Shown piece after piece: positions 8,622 through 18,241 of a DNA stretch of 64,000 nucleotides. The DNA comes from Streptomyces ochraceiscleroticus (lineage in GTDB: Bacteria > Actinomycetota > Actinomycetes > Streptomycetales > Streptomycetaceae). The stretch is taken from contig NZ_JOAX01000026.1 in NCBI RefSeq assembly GCF_000720485.1, positions 151,651 to 215,650 on the forward strand, in the 5' to 3' direction. How positions within the stretch are numbered: the first letter of the stretch is position 1; every line of letters begins with the position of its first letter. The notes beneath the pieces are model-generated. The model had not been told where the DNA came from and made no database searches. It worked only from the letters and a program-made list of their open reading frames with translations. Made by a program: the position numbers and the translations under genes.

Positions 8622-10055
8622 TCAGGCCGTCGTGCCGCCCGTCACAGCCGTACCGGCCGCGTTCGCGGCGTCCCGGACGGCTCCGGCGACGGCGCCGGCG
8701 ACCTTGTCGTTGAAAACGCTGGGGATGATGTAGTTCGCGTTCAGCTCGTCCTCCAGGACGACGTCCGCGAGCGCGCCGGCCGCGGCCAGCATCATCTCCT
8801 CGTTGACCGTACGCGACTGCGCGTCCAGCAGGCCGCGGAAGACACCCGGGAAGACCAGCACGTTGTTGATCTGGTTCGGGAAGTCCGAGCGGCCCGTGGC
8901 CACGACGGCGGCGGTCTGCCGGGCCTCACCCGGGTCGACCTCCGGGTCGGGGTTGGCGAGTGCGAAGACGATCGCGCCGTCGGCCATCCGGGAGACGTCG
9001 TCGGCGTCCAGGACGTTCGGCGCCGAGACGCCGACGAAGACGTCCGCGCCGACCACGGCCTGCTTGAGGGTGCCGGTGATGCCCTCGGGGTTGGTGTTGT
9101 CCGCGATCCAGCGCAGCGGCGAGTCCGGGTCGGCGTCGACCAGGTCCTCGCGGTCCGCGTGCACGACACCGTGGATGTCGGCGACGACGGCGTGCTTGAC
9201 GCCGGCCGCGAGCAGCAGCTTGAGGATGGCCGTACCGGCGGCGCCCGCGCCGGACATCACGACGCGCACGTCGCCGATGTTCTTGCCGACCACGCGCAGC
9301 GCGTTGGTCAGGGCCGCGAGCACCACGATGGCGGTGCCGTGCTGGTCGTCGTGGAAGACCGGGATGTCCAGGGCCTCGCGCAGCCGCGCCTCGATCTCGA
9401 AGCAGCGGGGCGCGGAGATGTCCTCCAGGTTGATGCCCGCGAAGCCGGGGGCGATGGCCTTGACGATCTCCACGATCGCGTCGGAGTCCTGGGTGTCCAG
9501 GCAGATCGGCCAGGCGTCGATGCCGGCGAAGCGCTTGAACAGGGCCGCCTTGCCCTCCATGACGGGCAGCGCGGCCTTGGGGCCGATGTTGCCGAGGCCG
9601 AGGACGGCGGAGCCGTCGGTGACCACCGCGACGCTGTTGCGCTTGATGGTCAGGCGGCGGGCGTCCTCGGGGTTGTCGGCGATGGCCTGGCAGACGCGGG
9701 CGACGCCGGGCGTGTAGACCATCGAGAGGTCGTCACGGTTGCGGATGGGATGCTTCGACGACATTTCGATCTTGCCGCCGAGGTGCATCAGGAACGTACG
9801 GTCGGAGACCTTGCCGAGCGACACGCCCTCGATCTCGCGCAGCTTCTGGACGATTTCGTCCGCGTGCGCGGTGGACGTCGCGGCGATGGTGACGTCGATC
9901 CGGAGTTTCTCGTGGCCGGAAGCGGTCACGTCGAGGCCGGTGACCGACCCGCCGGAGGACTCCACGGCCGTGGTGAGCTGGCTGACGGCGGTGCCGCTCG
10001 CGGGAACTTCCAGTCGCACCGTCATCGAATACGAGACGCTAGGCGCCGTTGCCAT
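8622..10055 (-). CDS. malic enzyme (malate dehydrogenase, oxaloacetate-decarboxylating) with N-terminal ACT domain
   Basis: 477 residues from ATG 10055. It converts malate to pyruvate and CO2 with reduction of NAD(P). Residues about 12-85 form an ACT-like domain; the catalytic domain follows with VYTPGVARVC, GLGNIG, the metal-binding EDI.AP.CFEIE segment and FHDDQHGT, then the nucleotide-binding domain with GAGAAG. The S. coelicolor gene at this position (SCO2951) is recalled as the NAD-preferring enzyme, but cofactor choice was not judged here. The gene stands alone, divergent from the cold-shock gene. Confidence 0.93.
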   Translation of the reverse strand: MATAPSVSYSMTVRLEVPASGTAVSQLTTAVESSGGSVTGLDVTASGHEKLRIDVTIAATSTAHADEIVQKLREIEGVSLGKVSDRTFLMHLGGKIEMSSKHPIRNRDDLSMVYTPGVARVCQAIADNPEDARRLTIKRNSVAVVTDGSAVLGLGNIGPKAALPVMEGKAALFKRFAGIDAWPICLDTQDSDAIVEIVKAIAPGFAGINLEDISAPRCFEIEARLREALDIPVFHDDQHGTAIVVLAALTNALRVVGKNIGDVRVVMSGAGAAGTAILKLLLAAGVKHAVVADIHGVVHADREDLVDADPDSPLRWIADNTNPEGITGTLKQAVVGADVFVGVSAPNVLDADDVSRMADGAIVFALANPDPEVDPGEARQTAAVVATGRSDFPNQINNVLVFPGVFRGLLDAQSRTVNEEMMLAAAGALADVVLEDELNANYIIPSVFNDKVAGAVAGAVRDAANAAGTAVTGGTTA

Positions 10056-10323
10056 GGCCGACTTCCTCTGCTTTCCCTTGTGTCCCTATGCGCTGTCCCA
10101 GGAGCTCGGATGTCCTGCGCATCGTTCGATCGTCCCACCTACCGGCCGGTACACGGTAACCAGCCACAAGTTTCGGAAAGACATTTCCACAATACGAGAG
10201 TTAGTCAGCTCGGCGGAACCCCCCACTCCTTCGCTTGAAAAAGGGCCTGAATAGGGAGGAAATCTGGCGTACCGCCCTTAGTATCTGGCCCGCAGCACCC
10301 CAAGACACGCAAGGACGGGCGAT

Positions 10324-10530
10324 ATGGCTCAGGGCACCGTGAAGTGGTTCAACTCCGAGAAGGGTTACGGATTCATCGCGCAGGAGGACGGAGGACCGGA
10401 CGTCTTCGTCCACTACAGCTCGATCAGTGGCGACGGCTTCCGCAATCTGGAGGACACCCAGCGGGTGGAGTTCGAGATCGCCCAGGGCCGCAAGGGACCG
10501 CAGGCGGAACAGGTCCGCGTCATCGGCTGA
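10324..10530 (+). CDS. cold-shock domain protein (CspA family)
   Basis: 68 residues, a single five-stranded OB-fold cold-shock domain. RNP1 is KGYGFI and RNP2 is VFVHY; the N-terminus [16 protein letters not shown] is canonical. Such proteins bind single-stranded RNA and DNA and act as RNA chaperones. A ribosome binding site aagga precedes the ATG. The 268-bp upstream region shared with the malic enzyme gene can hold a long 5' leader, usual in this family. A strong hairpin follows the gene. Confidence 0.95.
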   Translation: MAQGTVKWFNSEKGYGFIAQEDGGPDVFVHYSSISGDGFRNLEDTQRVEFEIAQGRKGPQAEQVRVIG

Positions 10531-10547
10531 GACACGGCCCCTGAACG

Positions 10548-10587
10548 AGCGGAAGGCGCCACGGGAGATCCCGTGGCGCCTTCCGCT
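10548..10587. terminator. strong hairpin terminator after the cold-shock gene
   Basis: A perfect 18-bp stem (10548-10565 with 10570-10587, agcggaaggcgccacggg) and tetraloop agat, 17 bp after the cold-shock stop codon. It may also stop transcripts of the convergent helicase gene. Confidence 0.85.
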
Positions 10588-10757
10588 GAAGAGTGAGGTG
10601 GCACCGACCCGCCATGCTCGCCTCGCGGCAAGTGGTCGCTCGAAGCGACTATGGTTGGGCCCGGGGGCTTGGATCGGGCCGGTGCCACATACAGGCTAAC
10701 AAACCTTCCCCATATGCGATTCCCGTCGCGCGAGATGTCTTCCGCCGCCCGGAACGC

Positions 10758-13223
10758 TCAGTCCCGCAGCAGGTCCGGCACCCCGTCCGCGTCCGGCTCG
10801 TCGCGGGCGCCGGAGACCACCGTCAGCCGCTGCGTGGCCCGGGTCAGCGCCACGTACAGCACACGCAGCCCGGCCGGCGACTCGTCCGCGATCTCGGCGG
10901 GCGAGACCACCAGCGTCGCGTCGTACTCCAGCCCCTTGGCCTCCAGCGAGCCCAGCGCGACCACCCGGTCGCCCAGGTCCGCGAGCCAGCCGCGGGCCTC
11001 CTCGCGCCGGTCCATCGCGACGACGACGCCGACCGTGCCGTCCACCTCGTCCAGCAGCCGGCGCGCCTCCTCCCGTACGGAATCCCCCAGCCGGTCCCCC
11101 GCCACGGCGAACCGCGGCCGCAGGCCCGTGGAGCGCACCGCCTCCGGCGCGACCATGCCCGGCATGGCCAGCGCCAGCACCCGGGCCGCCAGCTCGGCGA
11201 CCTCGGCGGGGTTGCGGTAGTTCACGGTGAGGGTGAAGCGGCGGCGCGGGCGGGTGCCCAGCGCCTCGTCCCGTGCCTCGCCGGCCTCGTCCGGGTCCGA
11301 CCAGGAGGACTGTGCCGGGTCGCCCACCACGGTCCAGGTCGCGTGCCGGCCGCGGCGGCCGACCATCCGCCACTGCATCGGCGTGAGGTCCTGCGCCTCG
11401 TCGACGATGACGTGCGCGTAGTCCGTACGCTCCTCCGCGAGCCGCTCGCGGCGGCTGCGCCCCGAGGAATTACGGTCCGCAAAGGTGGTCAGCTCCTCCA
11501 GGCCGGTGAGCTGGTCCAGCGGGTCGGCCTCGCGCGGCCGGGCCGGGCGTGCCGGGGCGCCGAGGATGAGCTGCAGCTCGTCCAGGAGCGCGACGTCGTG
11601 CACGGACAGCGGGCCCTGGCCCTGTGCGTCGAGGCGGCCGCCCAGCGAGCGGGCCAGCAGGCGCGCCTCGCGGTTCTGCAGCACCCGGCGCGACCAGCGG
11701 CCCAGCAGCTTCTCGTCGGTCATCGCTGCCAGCACCCGGCGCGGGGTCAGCTCCGGCCACCACGCGTCCAGGAAGTCGGCGAAGTCCTGCTCAGTGGTGA
11801 TGTCCTCGTCGAAGCCGGACCGCGCCTCGGCGGCCAGCTCCGGGTCGCTGTAGCGGCGGTCCCCGCCGGTCTTCGCCCACAGCGCGTCCAGGATCAGCCG
11901 GCGGGCGCGCGGGCGCAGCAGGTTGACCGGCGCGGTGCCGCCGAGCACGGCCTGCCGGATGCGGCGCAGCTCGGCGGCGTCCAGCTCGACGCGGGCCCCG
12001 AAGGCGACCACGCGGAGGCGGTCGGTGGGTACGGCGGGGGCGGTGTCCTCCGTGTCCGCCTCGTCGTCAAAGGCCCCAAAGGCGAGCTGGCCGTCCGGCT
12101 GCCCGGCCGGAGCGGCGTCGGCGGACAGCTCCAGCGCGCCCCGGGCCGCCTTGCGCAGCACCTTCACCATTCGTGAGGAGCCCTTGATGCGGGCCACCTC
12201 GGGCGGGTCGTACGCGGTGGCCTCCGCGCCTTCCACGAGGGCGCCCAGCGCGCGGATGGCGACCTGGCCCTCCTCGCCGAGCGAGGGCAGCACGCCCTCG
12301 GTGTAGGCGACCAGCAGCGGGGTGGGCGAGACGATGAGGATGCCGCCCGCGTAGCGGCGCCGGTCCTGGTAGAGCAGGTAGGCGGCGCGGTGCAGGGCGA
12401 CCGCGGTCTTGCCCGTACCGGGGCCGCCCTCGACCTCGGTGACGGAGGCGGCGGGCGCGCGGATCACCAGGTCCTGCTCGGCCTGGATGGAGGCGACGAT
12501 GTCGCGCATGGAGTGGCTGCGGGCCCGGCCGAGGGCCGCCATCAGCGCGCCGTCGCCGATCGCCGGCAGCTCCTGGCCGTCCAGGGTCGCGGTGACCTCC
12601 GGGCGCATCAGGTCGTCCTCGACGCCCAGGACGCGGCGGCCCTTGGAGCGGATGACGCGGCGGCGCACGACGCGGCCCGGGGAGACGGGCGTGGCCCGGT
12701 AGAACGGCGCGGCGGCCGGTGCCCGCCAGTCGATGACCAGCGGTGTGTAGTCCGCGTCCAGCACGCCGAGGCGGCCGATGTGCAGCGTCTCGGCGATCTC
12801 CGCGCGGTTGTCGGCGCCGATCGCGCCGTCGGCGGGCTCGACGGAGGTGTACGCGCCGTCCGGGCCCCGCTTGCCGTCCTTGCCCAGGAGCAGGTCGATG
12901 CGGCCGAAGAGGAAGTCCTCGTACTCGGAGTTGAGGCGGTGCAGATGGACGCCGGCCTGGAAGACCTGCGCGTCCCGCTCGGCGAGCGCGCCGGGCGTGC
13001 CGACCTGGCCGCGCTTGGCGGCGTCGGCCATCAGGAACTGCGCCTCGTCGATCTTCTCCTCGAGGCGCCGGTACACCCGGTCCAGGTGCGACTGCTCGCC
13101 CGCGATCTCGCGGTCGCGTACGGAGTCGCCGTCGCTTTCGGGTACTCCGTCGCTTTCGGGTACTACGGAATCCGGCGCGTGCGTGGAGTTCTCCGGCGCG
13201 TGCGTGGCGTTCTGCGCGGCCAC
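10758..13223 (-). CDS. HelD-like UvrD-family ATPase (RNA polymerase-recycling helicase-like protein)
   Basis: 821 residues. The N-terminal part (after a disordered 40-residue head) is a coiled-coil-like helical arm (EQSHLDRVYRRLEEKIDEAQ), followed by superfamily 1 helicase motifs: Walker A GGPGTGKT near residue 260, DEAQD (motif II) near residue 605, a GDPAQ motif, and YVALTRATQRL near the C-terminus. This layout is that of actinobacterial HelD, which removes stalled RNA polymerase from DNA and, in the HelR form, protects it from rifamycins. Whether it is the HelR type was not settled: no rifamycin-associated element was recognised upstream. The head contains in-frame 21-bp and 18-bp tandem duplications. 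It probably is monocistronic. Confidence 0.88.
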   Translation of the reverse strand: MAAQNATHAPENSTHAPDSVVPESDGVPESDGDSVRDREIAGEQSHLDRVYRRLEEKIDEAQFLMADAAKRGQVGTPGALAERDAQVFQAGVHLHRLNSEYEDFLFGRIDLLLGKDGKRGPDGAYTSVEPADGAIGADNRAEIAETLHIGRLGVLDADYTPLVIDWRAPAAAPFYRATPVSPGRVVRRRVIRSKGRRVLGVEDDLMRPEVTATLDGQELPAIGDGALMAALGRARSHSMRDIVASIQAEQDLVIRAPAASVTEVEGGPGTGKTAVALHRAAYLLYQDRRRYAGGILIVSPTPLLVAYTEGVLPSLGEEGQVAIRALGALVEGAEATAYDPPEVARIKGSSRMVKVLRKAARGALELSADAAPAGQPDGQLAFGAFDDEADTEDTAPAVPTDRLRVVAFGARVELDAAELRRIRQAVLGGTAPVNLLRPRARRLILDALWAKTGGDRRYSDPELAAEARSGFDEDITTEQDFADFLDAWWPELTPRRVLAAMTDEKLLGRWSRRVLQNREARLLARSLGGRLDAQGQGPLSVHDVALLDELQLILGAPARPARPREADPLDQLTGLEELTTFADRNSSGRSRRERLAEERTDYAHVIVDEAQDLTPMQWRMVGRRGRHATWTVVGDPAQSSWSDPDEAGEARDEALGTRPRRRFTLTVNYRNPAEVAELAARVLALAMPGMVAPEAVRSTGLRPRFAVAGDRLGDSVREEARRLLDEVDGTVGVVVAMDRREEARGWLADLGDRVVALGSLEAKGLEYDATLVVSPAEIADESPAGLRVLYVALTRATQRLTVVSGARDEPDADGVPDLLRD
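13129..13212. repeat. two short in-frame tandem duplications in the helicase N-terminus
   Basis: An 18-bp unit occurs at 13129-13146 and 13147-13164 (identical), and a 21-bp unit at 13171-13191 and 13192-13212 (one mismatch). They encode two copies of PESDG-type and NxTHAPE-type peptides in the disordered head of the HelD-like protein. Confidence 0.85.
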
Positions 13224-13312
13224 CCAGGCCCCCTTCTGCTGTGCGTAGGGCAGCCGTCAACCGTACGCGAAGCAGGTCGCGGGCGCACCTGTGAGGCGCG
13301 CGAAGGAGCCGG

Positions 13313-14074
13313 TCACACGTCGACGGCGGCCAGCCGCTCGCCGTCCAGGGTGCGGATTTCGAAGCGGTCGATGTCGGCGCGGTGCATGGCGGCGCCGCCA
13401 TTGGTGTAGAGCGGCCGGCGGCTCCACTTCGTACTGCCGCCCTTGATGCCGTACCCGCCGTACGGCACCGCCCACGTCGTGACGGTCTGCCGATCGCCGT
13501 CCTTGCCGATCGCGATGAGGGAGCAGCTCAGCGGGCCCTTGACGTTGCCGAGGCGGAGGGCGACGGAGGTGCCCCAGGGCCGGTCGGCCATCGTGACGCC
13601 CGCGGTGACCTTCGTGACCGGGTCGACCGCGGTGTGCTTGCGGCCGCCGCTGTCGTACATCTGCTCGGCCGGGCTCGCGGTCTGCCGCGGCGGCTGCGGC
13701 TCGTCCCCGGTGACGGCCAGGGTGGCGAGCGGTCCGCCGACGATCAGTGCGGCGGCGGCCGCGACGAGGGCGAGGCGCCGTCCGCGCCTGCGCCGCCGGG
13801 TCGCGGCGACCTCGCTCAGCAGGCCGCCCAGGACGCGCCGGGAGGGCGTCGGAACGAGCGTGGCGACGGTCGGCGGGGCGCCCGTACCGTCGTCGGCGAG
13901 GTCGGCCAGCATCGGGGGCAGGCCCAGCAGGCCGTCCAGCTCGGCGGCGCAGCGGTCGCAGCCCGCGAGGTGCTCCTCGAAGCGGGCGGCGTCCGCGGCG
14001 TCCAGGACGCCGAGCGCGTAGGCGCCGACGTCGGTGTGGTCCGCCGGCTCGGCGGGCGGGTGGGGCCGGTTCAC
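13313..14074 (-). CDS. rsuA: zinc anti-sigma factor (RsuA-like), membrane-anchored
   Basis: 253 residues from GTG 14074, whose GTGA overlaps the sigma factor stop codon, so translation is coupled. The N-terminus is a zinc anti-sigma (ZAS) domain with HLAGCDRC (H-x3-C-x2-C). A single membrane segment lies near residues 105-127 after RRRRRGRR, and the rest is an extracytoplasmic domain of about 125 residues rich in Gly and Ser. This fits a factor that holds the ECF sigma factor at the membrane and releases it on an outside signal. The S. coelicolor pair at this position is SigU/RsuA, recalled as controlling secreted proteins; the symbol rests on synteny. Confidence 0.85.
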   Translation of the reverse strand: MNRPHPPAEPADHTDVGAYALGVLDAADAARFEEHLAGCDRCAAELDGLLGLPPMLADLADDGTGAPPTVATLVPTPSRRVLGGLLSEVAATRRRRRGRRLALVAAAAALIVGGPLATLAVTGDEPQPPRQTASPAEQMYDSGGRKHTAVDPVTKVTAGVTMADRPWGTSVALRLGNVKGPLSCSLIAIGKDGDRQTVTTWAVPYGGYGIKGGSTKWSRRPLYTNGGAAMHRADIDRFEIRTLDGERLAAVDV

Positions 14075-14592
14075 GCCGTCACTCCTCGTTCTTCCAGCGA
14101 GAGCTTCAAGGAGCGCAGCGCGTAGAAGACCCGCGACCGTACGGTCCCGGGCGGTACCCGCAGCACCTCCGCCGCCTCGTTGACCGTACGTCCCTTGAAG
14201 TACGTCTCGATCAGGGCCTCCCGGTGCGCCGGGCTCAGGTCGGCCAGCGCCTCGGAGATCGTCATCAGGCGCAGCGCACGGTCGATCTCGTCGGCGGCGG
14301 GCAGCGTCTCCAGAGGCGCGGCGTCCACCTCCTGGGGGCGGGCCTGGCGGCTGCGGTGCCCGTCGATGACGATCCGGCGGGCCACGGTGACCAGCCAGGG
14401 ACGTACGGAGCCGGTCGCGCGCTGGAGCTGGTCGGCGTTGCGCCAGGCGCGCAGCAGGGTCTCCTGCACCACGTCCTCGGCGCGGTGCCGGTCGCCGGCC
14501 ACCAGCCGCAGGACGAACGCGAGGAGCGGTCCCGCGTGCTCCTCGTACAGGGCCCGCATGAGCTCTTCGTCGGGCGTCGTCCGGTCGGCCAC
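14071..14592 (-). CDS. sigU: ECF RNA polymerase sigma factor (SigU-like)
   Basis: 173 residues from GTG 14592, chosen because aagga lies seven bases upstream and the family sequence begins ADRTTPDEELM; an in-frame GTG at 14616 has no spaced ribosome site. Region 2 (ALYEEHAGPLLAFVLRLV...AEDVVQETLLRAWRN) binds core polymerase and the -10 element; region 4 (LADLSPAHREALIETYF...GTVRSRVFYALRSLK) binds the -35 element. No region 3, as in all ECF factors. The downstream anti-sigma gene overlaps by four bases. Probably autoregulated, but no matching promoter was identified. Confidence 0.92.
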   Translation of the reverse strand: MADRTTPDEELMRALYEEHAGPLLAFVLRLVAGDRHRAEDVVQETLLRAWRNADQLQRATGSVRPWLVTVARRIVIDGHRSRQARPQEVDAAPLETLPAADEIDRALRLMTISEALADLSPAHREALIETYFKGRTVNEAAEVLRVPPGTVRSRVFYALRSLKLSLEERGVTA

Positions 14593-14736
14593 GACGGCAT
14601 CCTTGCGCAACGCCACTCCCCGGTCGACAGTACGGACAGCTTTCGCTGACGGGCTGGTCCAGGGGAGTACGGACGCGGGGACTCCGGTGTTCAGCCGGTG
14701 TCGCCATCGGTGTTCGGCCGGTGACCGCTCCGGTGT

Positions 14737-15330
14737 TCAGCCGGTGACGCGGGAGGCCGGGCCGAGGGTGGCGCGGCGGCGGTGGCGGGCCACCCGCTCG
14801 CGGTTGCCGCACACCTCGCTGGAGCACCAGCGCCGCCGGCGCCCGCGCGAGGTGTCCAGATAGATCCGCGAGCACGCCTCGCCCTCGCACTGCCGCAACT
14901 GGCCGCGGGCCACCGCGTCGGTCAGCATCCCGACGGCGTCCCGGGCGACCGCGGACATCAGCCCGGCACAGTCCGGCGGGCGCGCCGGGCGGCGCTCCAG
15001 TACGCCGTCCACGCCGCGTACGGCACGCTCGGGCGGGGGCGGGGCCTCGGCGGTGGCGTTGAGCAGCGCCAGGTCGCGGTCGGCCGCCCGGCCGCGGATC
15101 TCGTCGTGCACGATGCGCCGCAGCAGTTCGCGCAGCGCCCGGAAGCGCGCGACCCAGCTTCCGTCGACGGCGTCGAGCGCGGTGCTGCGCGCGACGACAC
15201 CCGCGCCGACGAGCCAGGCCCTCAAGTGGTCGGGGCCGAGGAGCCGTTCGGCCGGCGGCTCGCCGGCCGTGGCCACCAGGTCCAGGCAGATCCGCCCGCA
15301 GTCGAACCGCAGGTCGTAAGGGGCCGCCAT
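14737..15330 (-). CDS. CGNR zinc-finger protein (ABATE domain)
   Basis: 197 residues. The N-terminal two thirds resemble the ABATE (stress-induced transcription regulator) domain, starting with FDCGRICLDLVAT; the C-terminus is a CGNR zinc finger with CEGEAC, WCSSEVCGNR and a basic tail (RVARHRRR). Such proteins are treated as probable transcription regulators, without a proven target. It stands alone between sigU and hemD on the same strand. The ATG at 15330 is preceded by a gaagg-like site. Function inferred from family only. Confidence 0.85.
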   Translation of the reverse strand: MAAPYDLRFDCGRICLDLVATAGEPPAERLLGPDHLRAWLVGAGVVARSTALDAVDGSWVARFRALRELLRRIVHDEIRGRAADRDLALLNATAEAPPPPERAVRGVDGVLERRPARPPDCAGLMSAVARDAVGMLTDAVARGQLRQCEGEACSRIYLDTSRGRRRRWCSSEVCGNRERVARHRRRATLGPASRVTG

Positions 15331-15453
15331 GTGCCTGTCACTCCTTCGGGGACAACGTCTCCCTCCAGAGTGCCCGGCCCGGGGCCCGGCCGGAACCCTC
15401 GGTACCGTGCTCTCGTACGCGCCGTTCCCGGCCCGCCGGTGCGGTCAACGCCC

Positions 15454-16650
15454 TTACGCGTCCGCGTACTTCGTCTCCGCGTGCGGGTCCAGGGACAGCC
15501 GGTAGCCGCGCTTGACCACCGTCTGGATCAGCTTCGGCGCGCCCAGCGCGACCCGCAGCCGGGCCATCGCGGTCTCCACCGCGTGCTCGTCGCGGCCCGC
15601 GCCGGGCAGCGCCCGCAGCAGGTCACCGCGCGAGACCACCCAGCCGGGCCGCTTGGCCAGCGCGCGCAGCAGCGACATGCCGGCGGGCGGCACGGGCCGC
15701 AGCTCGCCGTCGATGAGGACCGCGTGCCCGCGGATCTCCACCCGGCGGCCGGCGACCGGCAACGGGCGGACGCGGCCGGGCAGTTCGTGGCAGAGGAGCT
15801 GCACGAGCGGGCCGAGCCGGAAGCGCTCCGGCTGGACCGTGGCGACCTCCTCGTTCTCCAGGGGCAGCGCGGTCACCGGGCCGACGCACGCGGGCAGTAC
15901 GTCGTGCCGCAGCGCGTCCAGCACCTCGCCCCGGACGCCCCGCTCCTCGGCGCGGCGCAGCAGCGAAGCGGCGGCCGGGGCGCTGGTGAAGGTCACCGCG
16001 TCCACCGTGCGCGCGAGGATGCCGTCCAGGAGGCGGTCGACCGGGCCGATGTCCTGCGGCGGCATCCAGCGGTAGACCGGGACGCCGACGACCTCGGCGC
16101 CCGCGGCGCGCAGCGACTCCACGAAGCCGGGCAGCGGCTCGCCGTGGAGCTGGACCGCGATCCGCTTGCCGGCCACGCCCTCCTCCAGCAGCCGGTCCAG
16201 CACCTCGGCCATGGACTCCGAGGCGGGCGACCACTCCTCGGTGAGACCCGCGGCGCGGATCGCGCCGCGCACCTTCGGGCCGCGGGCCAGGAGCTGGACG
16301 CCGCCCAGCCGCTCCAGCAGCGGCGTGCCCAGGCCCCAGCCCTCGGCGGCCTCCACCCAGCCGCGGAAGCCGATGGCGGTGGTGGCCACGACGATGTCCG
16401 GCGCGTCGTCGATGAGCTGCTTGGTGGCGGCGAGCAGCTCGGCGTCGTCGGTGAGCGGCACGATGCGCAGCGCGGGCGCGTGCACGACCTCGGCGCCGCG
16501 GCGCTCCAGCAGCGTGCCGAGCTCGGCGGCGCGGCGGGCCGCGGTCACCCCGACCGTGAACCCGGCCAGCGGCAGCCCGCCGCCCCGCTCGCCGCCCTGC
16601 TGACGCGGCCCGCTGTCGTCCCGCAGTTCGTTTCGCTGTCCGTCGTGCAT
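15454..16650 (-). CDS. hemD: uroporphyrinogen-III synthase fused to a winged-helix DNA-binding domain
   Basis: 398 residues from ATG 16650 (MHDGQRNEL). Residues about 25-285 are a HemD domain (LAGFTVGVTAARRAAELGTLLERRGA at the start), which closes and inverts ring D of hydroxymethylbilane. Residues about 300-390 are an OmpR/PhoB-type winged helix (ELRPVPPAGMSLLRALAKRPG, VETAMARLRVALG, IQTVVKRGYRL). This fusion is known in actinobacteria; the regulatory target is not. It is next to narK, so a link of tetrapyrrole synthesis with nitrate metabolism has been suggested from context for such pairs. The upstream in-frame start at 16692 lacks a ribosome site. Confidence 0.9.
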   Translation of the reverse strand: MHDGQRNELRDDSGPRQQGGERGGGLPLAGFTVGVTAARRAAELGTLLERRGAEVVHAPALRIVPLTDDAELLAATKQLIDDAPDIVVATTAIGFRGWVEAAEGWGLGTPLLERLGGVQLLARGPKVRGAIRAAGLTEEWSPASESMAEVLDRLLEEGVAGKRIAVQLHGEPLPGFVESLRAAGAEVVGVPVYRWMPPQDIGPVDRLLDGILARTVDAVTFTSAPAAASLLRRAEERGVRGEVLDALRHDVLPACVGPVTALPLENEEVATVQPERFRLGPLVQLLCHELPGRVRPLPVAGRRVEIRGHAVLIDGELRPVPPAGMSLLRALAKRPGWVVSRGDLLRALPGAGRDEHAVETAMARLRVALGAPKLIQTVVKRGYRLSLDPHAETKYADA

Positions 16651-16864
16651 AGTGGCTCTCGTCCCGCTTCGCAGTGTTGTGCGCCGGCTCAACGGCGGCC
16701 TGGCCTCACCGGGCCGGCCGCCCGTCCCGGGGCGGACCGGCAGACCGGACTTGCTTGTGATGCTGCCAAGGGTCCGTGACGACCCGGGTTCACCGTTATT
16801 TCCCCAGTGTTACGCCCGGGAGGCCCCGGCGTTCCCGCCGGGGCCACTCCTCGGGTGCAGCGGA

Positions 16865-18241
16865 TCACACCTCCGCGTATGCCGGGCGCTGCGCTTCTTC
16901 GGTGCGCGCGTGCGGCTCCGGTGCCGGGCGCCGGAGGTATACGGCCCAGGTCACGGCCAGGCACAGGGCGTAGTAGACGAGGAAGGACACGAAGGCGGGG
17001 GTGCCGGAGCCCCCGGTCATGAACGCCTGCCGGAACGCCAGGTTGATGCCCAGGCCGCCGAGCGCGCCGACTGCGCCGATCAGCCCCATCGAGGCCCCCG
17101 AGAGGCGCCGCCCGTACGAAGCGGCCGCCTCACCGGTCAGCCCCTTGCGTACCGCCTTCGCCTGGAAGATCCCCGGAATCATCTTGAACGTCGACCCATT
17201 GCCCAGCCCGCTCAGCACGAACAGCGCGATGAAGCCGACGAGAAAGACCGGCAGCGACTTCTGCGCCGACGCGTAGATCACGACGAGGGTCGCGGCACCC
17301 ATCGCGGCGTAGTTCCACAGGCTGATGCGCGCGCCGCCGAAGCGGTCGGCGAGCTTGCCGCCCACGGGCCGGATCAGCGAGCCGAGCAGCGGCCCGATGA
17401 AGGTGAGCGAGGCCGCCTGCAGCGGCGTCTGCGCGAACTGGTTCTGCAGGACGAGCCCGAAGGCGAAGCTGTACCCGATGAACGACCCGAACGTCCCGAT
17501 GTACAGCACCGACATGATCCAGGTGTGCGGGTCGCGGGCCGCGTCCTTGGCGGCACCCGTGTCGTTCTTCACCGGCGCGAGATTGTCCATGAACAGCGCG
17601 CACAGCACCGCGGAGACCACCGCGAGCGGGATGTAGATCCCCAGCACGATGTGCGGCGAGGCGGCGCCCGCCGTCCCGATGACCAGCAGCCCCACGAGCT
17701 GAATCACCGGCACACCGATGTTCCCGCCGCCGGCGTTCAGCCCGAGGGCCCAGCCCTTCTTCCTGAGCGGATAGAAGGAATTGATGTTGGTCATCGACGA
17801 GGCGAAGTTCCCCCCGCCGACCCCCGTGAGCGATGCCACCAGGATGAACGTGAGGTACGACGTCCCCGGCTCCATCACCATCCACGCGGCGGTGGTCGGC
17901 ACCAGCAGCATCAGCGCGCTGATGATCGTCCAGTTCCGCCCCCCGAACTTCGCCACCGCGAAGGTGTACGGCACCCGCAGCACGCCGCCGACCAGCGTCG
18001 GCACGGCCACCAGGAAGAACTTGTCCGCCGGGTCCAGCCCGTACTCGGGCCCCATGAACAGGACCATCACCGACCACAGACTCCACACCGAGAACCCGAT
18101 GTGCTCCGACAGCACCGAGAACCACAGGTTCCGCCGGGCGATCCGTTCCCCCTTCTCCGCCCAGAACCCCTCGTCCTCCGGATCCCACTCCTCGATCCAC
18201 CGCCCGCCCTTGCGTGCGGTCCCGCCTGTCGTGGCTGCCAT
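16865..18241 (-). CDS. narK: nitrate/nitrite transporter (NarK/NasA-type MFS)
   Basis: 458 residues with a typical twelve-helix MFS pattern after an acidic-aromatic N-terminus. The nitrate signature segments are present: LNAGGGNIGVPVIQLVG in helix 5 and GASMGLIGAVGALGGLGIN in helix 11. It should carry nitrate or nitrite across the cytoplasmic membrane by exchange or proton symport; direction is not readable. It follows hemD on the same strand after 214 bp, so it is likely transcribed separately. The C-terminal tail (RTEEAQRPAYAEV) is cytoplasmic. Confidence 0.92.
   Translation of the reverse strand: MAATTGGTARKGGRWIEEWDPEDEGFWAEKGERIARRNLWFSVLSEHIGFSVWSLWSVMVLFMGPEYGLDPADKFFLVAVPTLVGGVLRVPYTFAVAKFGGRNWTIISALMLLVPTTAAWMVMEPGTSYLTFILVASLTGVGGGNFASSMTNINSFYPLRKKGWALGLNAGGGNIGVPVIQLVGLLVIGTAGAASPHIVLGIYIPLAVVSAVLCALFMDNLAPVKNDTGAAKDAARDPHTWIMSVLYIGTFGSFIGYSFAFGLVLQNQFAQTPLQAASLTFIGPLLGSLIRPVGGKLADRFGGARISLWNYAAMGAATLVVIYASAQKSLPVFLVGFIALFVLSGLGNGSTFKMIPGIFQAKAVRKGLTGEAAASYGRRLSGASMGLIGAVGALGGLGINLAFRQAFMTGGSGTPAFVSFLVYYALCLAVTWAVYLRRPAPEPHARTEEAQRPAYAEV

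Noticed and set aside
13224..13312. Rifamycin-associated element upstream of the HelD-like gene
   Set aside because: No matching palindrome was recognised in the 89-bp gap or just upstream.
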